7,839 nucleotides of DNA from Pirellulaceae bacterium (lineage in GTDB: Bacteria > Planctomycetota > Planctomycetia > Pirellulales > Pirellulaceae). The position numbers and the translations under genes were made by a program. This document shows, piece by piece, positions 1-6,928 of the stretch. The stretch spans positions 1 to 7,839 of the forward strand of contig JASLRF010000609.1 of NCBI GenBank assembly GCA_030744095.1, in the 5' to 3' direction. The first letter of the stretch is position 1, and every line of letters starts with the position of its first letter. The notes beneath the pieces were generated by a model that saw only the letters and a program-made list of their open reading frames with translations, made no database searches and was not told the DNA's origin.

Positions 1-761
1 CGGCCGATCGACCGCCATGCCGACTTGAGAAACACCAGCCGCAAGATGATGCCGCCCAGGCTGATTAGCAGTGGCAGCCAACCGTTGTACTTCGTCCACC
101 ATGCCAGCCCGCACGCCAGTCCGGCCAACAGCAGAAGTCGCAATCGGCGCGTGGCCACGGCACGTTCGAACAGGAACACCGCCAGCAGCATCCAGGGCAG
201 CAGCAGCACATCCGTCAAGGCGGTGCGGGAATAAAGCGCGTGAAACTCGCTGCAGGCTGCCAACGTCGTGGTGCCGATGGCCGCAGCCGTGCCAAACCAC
301 GTCCGCGCCACCCACCAGACGATCAACAGCGTCAGACAGCCGGCCAGCAGATTGGTGAACATCGCCGCCAATCCGGAAGGACGCGTAGCCGAACCCGCGA
401 ACAGTTGCTCGGCCAGCAACGAGCTTTCGATCAAGGCAGGGACCAACGGCGGTGCGTACAGATGACGCGCGGGATATTGCCCGCCAGATTCCACGGCGAA
501 CCACAGATTGGAAGCATACACACCCTCGTCAAAATGTTCGACGGCCAGCCGATCCGGAAAGGCGATGCGTAGCGCGATGCCCAGCGCTAGGATGACTACC
601 ACGAGCACGATTTCAACGCGTGAGAGATCGTTTGGGAGAGGCTCTTGGGCTGGCGTCTCGGAAGAACTGTTGGCCCGGCGCGTGCTTGCCCTAGGCGCGG
701 TCGTATTCGGCGAGCCTGTTGGTAATGCAACTTTCTTCTTACGTTTCGATGACTTGGTCAT
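1..761 (-). CDS. GT-C glycosyltransferase, PMT/ArnT-like (DPM_2/PMT_2 type), N-terminal part
   Basis: This frame is open from an ATG at 761-759 to the left edge, giving 253 residues of a longer protein (the family is usually about 450-600). Residues 1-47 are hydrophilic and rich in K, R, S, T and P (KRKKK at 6-10), a likely cytoplasmic extension. The first membrane helix is about 48-68. It is followed by the extracytoplasmic loop with FDEGVYA at 77-83, where D78-E79 match the acidic pair that is the catalytic/metal site of PMT- and ArnT-type lipid-linked sugar transferases. Further helices lie at about 131-150, 157-172, 183-200, 206-222 and 227-245. YSRTALTD (177-184) and the TKYN (223-226) before the next helix also fit the family. 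Such enzymes move a sugar from a polyprenyl-phosphate donor to an acceptor outside the cytoplasm; the acceptor cannot be read here. It starts 40 bases after the DUF1501 stop and may share its transcript. No clear ribosome binding site is visible. The family is fairly sure, the substrate unknown. Confidence 0.85.
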   Translation of the reverse strand, partial: MTKSSKRKKKVALPTGSPNTTAPRASTRRANSSSETPAQEPLPNDLSRVEIVLVVVILALGIALRIAFPDRLAVEHFDEGVYASNLWFAVESGGQYPARHLYAPPLVPALIESSLLAEQLFAGSATRPSGLAAMFTNLLAGCLTLLIVWWVARTWFGTAAAIGTTTLAACSEFHALYSRTALTDVLLLPWMLLAVFLFERAVATRRLRLLLLAGLACGLAWWTKYNGWLPLLISLGGIILRLVFLKSAWRSIG

Positions 762-801
762 TCACGATCTTTGTTCGTGTAGTTCGCGACCGTCGCGTGG
801 C

Positions 802-2229
802 TCAGTCGATCAAATCGTGAATGACCGTACCATGCACGTCGGTCAGGCGAAAGTCCCGACCGGCATATCGATAGGTCAAGCGCGTGTGGTCAAAGCCCAG
901 CAGATGAAGCATTGTCGCGTGAAGATCGTGTACGTGGACCGGATTCTCCGTCGCTCGAAAGCCGAAATCGTCAGTCGCGCCGTACACAGTCCCGCCGCGG
1001 ACACCGCCACCAGCCAACCAACACGTGAAACCATAATGGTTGTGATCGCGTCCGTTCAGCTTCGGCAGTTCCGCCACCGGTGTGCGACCGAATTCCCCGC
1101 CCCACAGAACGATTGTGCTTTCGAAAAGACCTCGTTGTTTCAAATCCGTCAAGAAGGCGGCAATCGGCTGGTCCCATTCGGATGCCAGTTTTCGATGCTG
1201 TTTTTCCAGATCATTGTGATTGTCCCATGGTTGTCCTCCACCGCTCCAGACTTGGATGAACCGTACCCCTCGTTCGATCAGGCGACGAGTCATCAACAGT
1301 TGTCGACCGTGCGTCCCTTCGCCGTACATTTCGCGGGTGTGTCTTGTTTCACGGGTAATGTCGAAAGCCTCAACCGCTTCGCTCTGCATACGATAGGCCA
1401 GTTCAAACGATTGGATGCGTGATTCCAGCCGGGCATCGGCAGCACGCCGTTCCAAGTGCTGGCGATTCAGCTGCTGAACAAACTCCAACTGTCGGCGCTG
1501 TTCCGTCGACGAGAGCACGTCGTTACGAATGTTGGTGATCAGCTTGGCAACATCCGTCTGCTTGGTGTCGAGATAGGTTCCTTGATATACCCCTGGCAAG
1601 AACGCCGACCGCCAATTGCGCGTGGCGACGATTGGATATCCACCCGGACACATCGCGATGAATCCGGGCATATTTTGATTCTCGCTGCCCAAGCCATAAG
1701 TGACCCAGGAACCAAAGCTGGGGCGGGACAGACGCCCGTCGCCGCAATTCATCAGCATGAGCGAAGGTTCGTGGTTCGGCACATCGGCGTGCATTGACCG
1801 GATGATCGCCATGTCGTCGACGTGCGCTGCGGTCTTGGAAAACAACTCGCTGACTTCAATCGCCGACTGACCGTATTTATTGAAGGCAAATGGCGATCCC
1901 ATGGCGTGCGAAGTCTTACGCTCGGTCCGCAGATTTCGAACCGGTAACGTCTTGCCATGCAGTTGACTGAGCCGGGGCTTGGGATCGAACGTGTCGACTT
2001 GCGACGGTCCGCCGTTCATGAACAGATGCACGACCTGGCGAGCCTTACCTGCGAAATGAGGCGGTTTGACAGCGAGAGGATTGGCGGCCGCCAATGGGGC
2101 GCCGGCGGCGTGCTGCTGGGCACACAGACCGGCCAATCCGAGCGTGCCGATCCCCATCCCACAACGCTGCAGCATCTCGCGTCGCGTGTAGGGCAACACG
2201 GCGACGGGGTGATCTTCGTGATTATGCAT
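802..2229 (-). CDS. DUF1501 family protein, Tat-exported, alkaline-phosphatase-like fold
   Basis: 475 residues, full length for DUF1501. The N-terminus has a twin-arginine signal, TRREML at 15-20, followed by a hydrophobic Gly/Leu/Ala stretch to about residue 47, so export folded through Tat is predicted. Family hallmarks appear in order: VVHLFMNGGPSQVDTFDPKP (66-85), PNHEPS (151-156), WDNHND (335-340), WGGEFGRTP (376-384), GRDHNHYG (393-400), the GGG turn (407-409), HDLHATMLHLLG (434-445) and the terminal GRDFRLTDVHG (457-467). By analogy with the alkaline phosphatase/sulfatase superfamily, the D, E and H residues in these motifs would bind metal; that role is inferred. The ATG at 2229 lies 15 bases after the stop of the PSCyt1/PSD1 gene, with GGGA and AGG upstream as possible weak ribosome binding sites, so the pair is almost certainly one operon. 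These two families are paired many times in planctomycete genomes. The true substrate is not known to me. Confidence 0.95.
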   Translation of the reverse strand: MHNHEDHPVAVLPYTRREMLQRCGMGIGTLGLAGLCAQQHAAGAPLAAANPLAVKPPHFAGKARQVVHLFMNGGPSQVDTFDPKPRLSQLHGKTLPVRNLRTERKTSHAMGSPFAFNKYGQSAIEVSELFSKTAAHVDDMAIIRSMHADVPNHEPSLMLMNCGDGRLSRPSFGSWVTYGLGSENQNMPGFIAMCPGGYPIVATRNWRSAFLPGVYQGTYLDTKQTDVAKLITNIRNDVLSSTEQRRQLEFVQQLNRQHLERRAADARLESRIQSFELAYRMQSEAVEAFDITRETRHTREMYGEGTHGRQLLMTRRLIERGVRFIQVWSGGGQPWDNHNDLEKQHRKLASEWDQPIAAFLTDLKQRGLFESTIVLWGGEFGRTPVAELPKLNGRDHNHYGFTCWLAGGGVRGGTVYGATDDFGFRATENPVHVHDLHATMLHLLGFDHTRLTYRYAGRDFRLTDVHGTVIHDLID

Positions 2230-2244
2230 CGGCCTGTTCCCGCT

Positions 2245-5049
2245 TCAATCTACAAATGCGAATTCGTTGGTCATAAACAAAGCGTGGGCAAACCTCTCCC
2301 ACTGGTCCGGTGTCGGTGCCGGCCCCACGAACTTGAGCGCCAATCGCAACTCTTCCTCCGTCGGCTTTCGTGCCAGAACGAGCTGATGCAGAAGTTCAAT
2401 GCGTGCCGCCGGCTGGTCGACGGCTACCACATCGGGCCTCAGGGCCAAATGGCGAGCTTCGTCGTTGACCGCGACACTATTCATGAAATGGAGAGCCTGC
2501 GGTGGCACCGTCGTCTGGCTCCGCGCCGCACTGGTGGCAGCCGGGTTGGGAAAGTCGAAAGTTGTCAGAAAGGGAGACACGTCCATGCGGTCGATGTAGC
2601 CGTAGATGGAACGGCGAGCGAGTTTCGCGCCGCTGCCGTAAAGATCCACCGCTGGGCCACCCATGGCGTTGTCCAACCTGCCTGATACGGCCAACATCGA
2701 ATCTCGCAACGCTTCAATCTCCAGGCGACGTCGATGCATCCGAGTGAGCAAGCGGTTTTCTGGGTCGCTCAACTGTGCTTGAGAACTTGCCAGACTCTGC
2801 TGCCGATACACGGACGATGTCATGATTTGACGGTGAAGCCACTTGATCGACCAATCGTTCTCGATCAGCGAAGTGGCCATCCAGTCTAGCAATTGCGGAT
2901 GCGAAGGTGGCTCGCTACGGACCCCGAAGTCACTAGCCTGGCGAACCAGGCCCGCGCCGAAATGGTGCAACCAGATCCGATTGACCAAAACGCGAGCCGT
3001 CAAGGGGTTGTTGGGATCCACGATAGCACGGGCCAACTCCAAACGGCCGCTGCCTTGCTGGAAAGGCTGGCGTTTACGATCAAGCAACGCCAAGAACTGA
3101 CGCGGTACCGTCTCACCCAGCCGATTGGGATCGCCTCGCAGGAAGATGTGAGGCTCGTGTACCACAGGGCGTTCGTACAAGACCATGGCACGAGGCGGTG
3201 AACCTTTGGCCGCCGAACTCCACTGCTCAACCGCTTTGAGCAGTTTCTTGTATTCCGCCTGTGTGGGGCGGTCAGGAAAGAGCGACAAGAAACCCCAGTC
3301 GAGCGACAAGGGGGCTTGGGGTGGCGATCCACGAGCATACAGGACGCGCCGCAGGGCTTCCTGATCCGCGTCTGGCAAGGCCGTAGGCATGGGTCTGCCG
3401 GCAGCCCGCGATTTCCGCAGCAAATCCTGCCAGGCTTGATCTGACTGTTTTAGCAACTTTTCGTAACGTTGTGCCACCTCTTCCATCGTCGTCGGCATCG
3501 TGCTGAAAGCTTGCGCAACCATGGGGTGCGCATTGACACACGCAGCGGCAACTTCTGTTGCCTGCAGGCCAAACTGATCCGCCGGCAATGCGGACAACAT
3601 TCGCCAGATCGACCAGATCTGCGAATCACGACCGGCATCTTCCAAGTATCGTTGCCAACGGAGAATCATCGCCGGATTGACGTCGCCCTTATCGACGAGC
3701 AGCATGAAGTTGTCCGCCGGCGGTTGGCCGTGTCGCGCGTGCGCGGCAAGTAGATACTGAGCGATGCGTGTCCTGCCATCACGAACTAATTCTTCGTGCT
3801 TACCGGTCACAAACGCCATGAGCGCATCGTGCCGCTTGGTCATTTCCGCATCGAATTTCTGATAGACCTCGGTTTGCGGCGGCAGATCAACCAACGGCGA
3901 CAACGTCGGTTCGTAGCAACTGCGGAAGACGCCATACAACGAATAGTAGTCGCGTTGCGGAATCGGATCGTACTTGTGATCGTGACAACGCGCGCAGGTA
4001 ACAGTCAGCCCCAACAATCCACGCGTCACGACGTCGATGCGATCGTCAATGATGTCGTGTGCGTTGTTCATGAAGTGGCCGCCTAAGGTAAGAAAGCCCA
4101 TCGCGGCCAAAGCACTGTGTTCGCGTGAATTGGCAGAGGATGTCGTACCAAGCTGGTCGGCGGCAAGCTGCTCCAAAATGAAACGATCGAACGGCAGATC
4201 GTCATTCCACGCTCCAACAACATAGTCGCGATACGTGTAGGCCCAGGGGTAGTTCTTGTCCTCAAAGAATACGTAGCCCTTATTGTCGGCGTACCGAGCG
4301 ACGTCCAGCCAATGCCGGCCCCATCGCTGACCGTAACGCGGATCCGCCAAGAGACGATCGATCAATCGATCGAAGGCGTCGGGCGTATCGTCTGCGACGA
4401 ATGTGGCGACCTCGTCAGGTGTCGGTGGCAGACCGAGCAGGTCAAATGTGGCACGGCGAATCAACGTCTGACGACTGGCCCGCGGTGCGGGTTGCAATCC
4501 GGCCTGCTCTTGCTTCTCCACGATAAAATGATCGATTGGTGTGCGCGCCCAATCCGTGTGATGCACGTCTGGTGGCCGGGGATGAAGCATCGGTTGAAAG
4601 GCCCAATGATCGCCCGCCGCCTCTGATTGACCCTCGGCCAAATGAACACGATCAGGCCAAGGAAGGCCCATCGCAAACCACTGTTGGAAGGCGTCGAGCT
4701 CAGCCTTACCTAGCTTTCCGGCAGGAGGCATCTCGAGTTCGCCATCGTGTCGAATCGCACGCAACAACAGGCTGCGATCGATCCGCTTCAGATCAACGAC
4801 CGGACCCCGGTCTCCACCCTCCAACAGCGCTGCGCGTGAATCGAGACGCAACCCGGACTCTTGTTTGCGCTGCCCATGGCACGCCAGACATTTCACCACC
4901 AAGATCGGACGCACATGCCGCTCAAAAAAATCTTGAGCCGGCAAGTCACGCGGGGGAACATCGCCGTCAGACGCCGACGTGCGGCCGACATCTCCAAGCG
5001 TTACAACCGCCAGCCACACTCCGATCTTCAGCCACTGAGTACCGTGCAT
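2245..5049 (-). CDS. PSCyt1 / DUF1549 / DUF1553 (PSD1) cytochrome-like secreted protein
   Basis: 934 residues, intact. A Sec-type signal (about 1-26: K8, a hydrophobic core from I9, likely cleavage around SAS) precedes a PSCyt1 planctomycete cytochrome c domain at about 38-135. This domain has the heme motif CLACH (54-58) and a probable axial Met in MPP (107-109). DUF1549 follows at about 147-375: HWAFQP, DWARTPIDHFI, RRATFDLLGLPPTPDEV and WLDVARYADNKG, ending in a second CxxCH, CARCHDHKYDPI (352-363). A middle region (about 380-660) contains the usual FLRGDPNRLGETV segment (636-648). DUF1553 occupies about 665-910, with NPLTARVLVNRIW, HFGAGLV and DFGVRSEPPSHPQLLDW. No ATG, GTG or TTG occurs between the upstream in-frame TGA and the ATG at 5049, so this start is firm. 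It is probably the first gene of an operon with DUF1501 and perhaps the glycosyltransferase. Heme-dependent extracytoplasmic redox chemistry on polymers has been guessed for the family; I know of no proven reaction. Confidence 0.95.
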   Translation of the reverse strand: MHGTQWLKIGVWLAVVTLGDVGRTSASDGDVPPRDLPAQDFFERHVRPILVVKCLACHGQRKQESGLRLDSRAALLEGGDRGPVVDLKRIDRSLLLRAIRHDGELEMPPAGKLGKAELDAFQQWFAMGLPWPDRVHLAEGQSEAAGDHWAFQPMLHPRPPDVHHTDWARTPIDHFIVEKQEQAGLQPAPRASRQTLIRRATFDLLGLPPTPDEVATFVADDTPDAFDRLIDRLLADPRYGQRWGRHWLDVARYADNKGYVFFEDKNYPWAYTYRDYVVGAWNDDLPFDRFILEQLAADQLGTTSSANSREHSALAAMGFLTLGGHFMNNAHDIIDDRIDVVTRGLLGLTVTCARCHDHKYDPIPQRDYYSLYGVFRSCYEPTLSPLVDLPPQTEVYQKFDAEMTKRHDALMAFVTGKHEELVRDGRTRIAQYLLAAHARHGQPPADNFMLLVDKGDVNPAMILRWQRYLEDAGRDSQIWSIWRMLSALPADQFGLQATEVAAACVNAHPMVAQAFSTMPTTMEEVAQRYEKLLKQSDQAWQDLLRKSRAAGRPMPTALPDADQEALRRVLYARGSPPQAPLSLDWGFLSLFPDRPTQAEYKKLLKAVEQWSSAAKGSPPRAMVLYERPVVHEPHIFLRGDPNRLGETVPRQFLALLDRKRQPFQQGSGRLELARAIVDPNNPLTARVLVNRIWLHHFGAGLVRQASDFGVRSEPPSHPQLLDWMATSLIENDWSIKWLHRQIMTSSVYRQQSLASSQAQLSDPENRLLTRMHRRRLEIEALRDSMLAVSGRLDNAMGGPAVDLYGSGAKLARRSIYGYIDRMDVSPFLTTFDFPNPAATSAARSQTTVPPQALHFMNSVAVNDEARHLALRPDVVAVDQPAARIELLHQLVLARKPTEEELRLALKFVGPAPTPDQWERFAHALFMTNEFAFVD

Positions 5050-5150
5050 CCATCCATTGTCTACAAGATGGAGTGCAAGGGCAATCTGGAACTGCCTTAA
5101 CGCGTGCCTTTCGAGTCAGCCAGTTTATGGCTAGTGCCGGCACGTCCTGA
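5050..5150. other. Gap between secretin-like gene and PSCyt1/PSD1 operon, with short palindromes
   Basis: This 101-base gap separates two minus-strand genes and would hold both the end of the secretin-like transcript and the promoter of the PSCyt1/PSD1 operon. It contains a 5-bp stem, AGCCA/TGGCT (5118-5122 with 5128-5132), and a perfect 10-base palindrome, GTGCCGGCAC (5134-5143). Neither is followed by a T-run on the minus strand, so a classical intrinsic terminator is not supported. No convincing -35/-10 pair was found. Confidence 0.4.
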
Positions 5151-6242
5151 CTACTGACCTCCACCGCGAGCGGGCACGTCCACCGGATCGGCTGTTTGCT
5201 TCGGAGCCCGGTTGAGAATCCGAGAAATCAGTGAGAACGGATTTCGCTTCTTCTGCTCGGCCGCTGGGCGTTGGGATGCGGACGGTGATTCCAGCAAATC
5301 TACGCCCACTTTTCGCTGAAGTTTCGGAGGATTGGATTTCGCCGTTTTTTTCGATTGGAATCCCCTCATTCGGTCAGCCCGTAATAGCACAAGCAGCTGG
5401 CGTGGGATCCCGTCCTCGCTTTCGGCAGGCAGGCCTCCGATGAGTACGGTCCCACCAACCGGCAATTGGATAGTCGCGCTGGCTTTGGTCGTCTGCACGT
5501 TTGGCACGGCAAGCTTGACCGGGTGCGGGCGATTCGCAACTCGAATCGATCGCGTTGTGACGTCGAGAATCCGTGAAACGATGATCTCGTAGTCGAGCCA
5601 CATTTTGTCGTCATCAAGTACCGTTCGAAGGCGGACCATCTTGCCCTTCGGGACGACCCGCGTCTGGGGAAAATCGTTGTTCCAACCCACGACAAACGGC
5701 GTCTTCTCGCCGACAACCGCAGTGGCCGTTATCCCGTCAACGAATGCCAATTGGGGGCTGAATATCGATTTCGTTCGCTCGTCTTCTTCCAACCTGCTCA
5801 ACAACAGCTCGGCTTCCCGACTGTTCAAGATCTTATGTGTGCTGGGGATGCGCATTTCCGTTCCAGCCGTCACTTGGCCGTGCAATGTGCTTCTCGACTT
5901 CGTTTGGGGGCGCAACGGCTGGTTCATCGTGCCGAACGGATCGGCCGCGGCAAGCTGTGCTTGATCGAAGGGTGCGAGGGTCCAATCAGAAATCGTCGAT
6001 TCGACGAGTTCGGTGGGTACGGAAAGAAACCTGAGCTGTGCATGAATCTGGTCGACATCGAACGCAACGTCACCGTCCGCACGCGGCGCCGCTGCCAACG
6101 ACAACGGTGGCTGCGACGGCGAAGCCGTTTTATCTTCGCCCCAAACAGAACGAACGGCCGGCAGCAGTCCGGCGACAATCAGAACCGCAAACAACAAGAT
6201 CTGCTCAAGGCCACACGCTTGCGCTTTGAATCCACGCTTCAT
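5151..6242 (-). CDS. Secreted protein with standalone secretin-type C-terminal domain
   Basis: 363 residues. A signal peptide or anchor is visible: K2 and R3, a hydrophobic core at about 15-29 (ILLFAVLIVAGLLPA), possible cleavage near residue 35. Residues 37-135 are a poorly conserved linker. Residues about 137-293 read like the secretin domain of type II/III secretion and type IV pilus outer-membrane channels: a helix LLLSRLEEDERTKSI (146-160), then SPQLAFVDGITATAVVGEKTPF (162-183) like the family's Pro-x-hydrophobic strand and GE/GQ-x-x-PF turn, a KGKMVRLRTVL...MWLDYEIIVSRI strand pair (199-225), TIQLPVGGTVLIGGLP (257-272) like the terminal GQT-V-IGGL strand, and RQLLVLL (281-287). The N0-N3 domains of true secretins are absent and the protein is about half their length. 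The tail (294-363) is basic, Pro-rich and probably disordered. The start is supported by GGGAG six bases upstream of the ATG. Its role is unknown: a pore-forming secretin, a non-pore relative or a pilus/secretion accessory are all possible. Confidence 0.75.
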   Translation of the reverse strand: MKRGFKAQACGLEQILLFAVLIVAGLLPAVRSVWGEDKTASPSQPPLSLAAAPRADGDVAFDVDQIHAQLRFLSVPTELVESTISDWTLAPFDQAQLAAADPFGTMNQPLRPQTKSRSTLHGQVTAGTEMRIPSTHKILNSREAELLLSRLEEDERTKSIFSPQLAFVDGITATAVVGEKTPFVVGWNNDFPQTRVVPKGKMVRLRTVLDDDKMWLDYEIIVSRILDVTTRSIRVANRPHPVKLAVPNVQTTKASATIQLPVGGTVLIGGLPAESEDGIPRQLLVLLRADRMRGFQSKKTAKSNPPKLQRKVGVDLLESPSASQRPAAEQKKRNPFSLISRILNRAPKQTADPVDVPARGGGQ

Positions 6243-6248
6243 GAGTCG

Positions 6249-6253
6249 CTCCC
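6249..6253 (-). promoter_or_regulatory. Ribosome binding site of the secretin-like gene
   Basis: GGGAG, read on the minus strand, ends six bases before the ATG at 6242. It is one of the clearest Shine-Dalgarno-like sequences in the window, where most starts lack one, and it supports the 6242 start. Confidence 0.55.
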
Positions 6254-6258
6254 GTTCA

Positions 6259-6450
6259 TTATCCAGAATGGTGATTGTCGCCGCCGTAAAACGAATCCAC
6301 GATTGATGGCATCGAGAAAATGCGATCGATCAAATACGGCAAGCCAACGATGCTCGCACGGAGACCCCATTGAACTGGTCTCAGAAATCTGGGGGAGTTT
6401 AGAAGAACGTCGGTTCGGTTCAAGAGCAGATTCAAGGTATCCGAAAACAA
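6259..6450 (-). CDS. Doubtful small hypothetical protein (63 residues, TTG start)
   Basis: This ORF fills most of the gap between the small unknown gene and the secretin-like gene. Counting by hand over its 63 codons, G+C at positions 1, 2 and 3 is about 49, 40 and 57 percent, the order expected for a coding frame in a genome of this GC. In the competing 92-codon frame (6239-6517) the third position falls to about 40 percent. Its TAA stop lies just before the GGGAG ribosome binding site of the next gene, a natural spacing. The product would be short with a mildly hydrophobic stretch (about 26-45: VQWGLRASIVGLPYLIDRIF). Weak points are the TTG start without a good ribosome binding site, and a TAG upstream in the same frame that excludes an ATG start. 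No family was recognised. The same frame, before that TAG, is the frame of the upstream gene, so it could also be the decayed end of a once longer protein. Confidence 0.3.
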   Translation of the reverse strand: MFSDTLNLLLNRTDVLLNSPRFLRPVQWGLRASIVGLPYLIDRIFSMPSIVDSFYGGDNHHSG

Positions 6451-6513
6451 CGATCCGTCTCGGCAGATGGCAACGATGCGCTAGCACTGGTGGCATAAAT
6501 GGACCACGCCACA

Positions 6514-6891
6514 TCATTCAAAATCGTCGTCCAATCCCAACCCAGCAAGCAGATCGTCCCCCGCCGTATCGGCAGCGTGATCGACTGACGGTTGGGACTG
6601 CGTGGTCTCAGCATACCGCTGGCGAGCTCGTTCGAAGCATTCGTCGATCAACACGCTATCCGCGCTGCGTTTTGCGAAAAACCGGCGCAGCGCCTGTTCG
6701 GACGTGTCGTGGGTCGTAAGGACTCTTCGTGTAACTGAATCGACGAGCAAGAATCGCTCACCACCGTTGCTGTGGCTGACTTTCTTGATGGTTACATCCA
6801 CGATCTTGTCTCGTACGGAAACACAGTTCGGCGGGTGCTTGTGATTGAAAGAAGCAGACACGCTCATTGCCGTTGTTCGCTCTACGAGCAT
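6514..6891 (-). CDS. Small hypothetical protein with acidic C-terminal tail
   Basis: 125 residues from the ATG at 6891, or 117 from an in-frame ATG at 6867 (protein beginning MSVSASF). Neither has a Shine-Dalgarno sequence, so the start is undecided. The first eight codons lie in sequence resembling the adjacent intergenic repeat, and the shorter start is plausible. No signal peptide or membrane segment is visible, so it is probably cytoplasmic. The central part (about 27-95) looks like a small folded domain: strand-like DKIVDVTIKKV and GERFLLVDSVTRRVLT, then helix-like SEQALRRFFAK and LIDECFERARQRYAE. A Ser/Asp/Ala linker follows and the protein ends in a strongly acidic tail, GDDLLAGLGLDDDFE (111-125), of the kind often used for partner binding. 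No family was recognised and no function is proposed. It is the most upstream gene of the minus-strand run, divergent from the HDOD gene across 349 bases. Confidence 0.65.
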   Translation of the reverse strand: MLVERTTAMSVSASFNHKHPPNCVSVRDKIVDVTIKKVSHSNGGERFLLVDSVTRRVLTTHDTSEQALRRFFAKRSADSVLIDECFERARQRYAETTQSQPSVDHAADTAGDDLLAGLGLDDDFE

Positions 6892-6928
6892 GACGTAATG
6901 TTCGCGGAGCGAACAACGACTATGATCG
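6861..6928. repeat. Inverted pair: degenerate third repeat copy facing copy 1
   Basis: Bases 6861-6882, read on the minus strand, match 6907-6928 on the plus strand at about 19 of 22 positions, including 12 identical bases (GAGCGAACAACG, 6871-6882 against 6907-6918). The two arms could form a long imperfect hairpin around a 24-base centre. The left arm covers the ATG at 6867 of the small unknown gene, so a degenerate repeat copy appears to form part of its 5' end. Confidence 0.6.

Noticed and set aside
785..797. CGCGAC-C-GTCGCG inverted repeat after the DUF1501 stop, considered as a terminator
   Set aside because: The loop is too small for a full stem and no T-run follows on the minus strand.
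508..1422. 304-codon plus-strand open frame opposite the end of the glycosyltransferase and DUF1501 genes
   Set aside because: It lies antisense to strongly supported genes, its translation shows no domain pattern, and it is explained by the codon bias of the minus-strand genes.
1957..2685. 242-codon plus-strand open frame opposite DUF1501 and PSCyt1/PSD1
   Set aside because: It is antisense to two well-supported genes and no family signature is visible.
4355..4372. Perfect inverted repeat CGATCGAT-CA-ATCGATCG
   Set aside because: It lies inside DUF1549 and encodes the conserved FDRLIDRLL segment; the symmetry follows from the Asp-Arg and Ile-Asp codons.
5751..6719. 322-codon plus-strand open frame opposite the secretin-like gene and the gap beyond it
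   Set aside because: The product is Arg- and Gln-rich without any recognisable fold or hydrophobic pattern; it is a shadow of the minus-strand gene.
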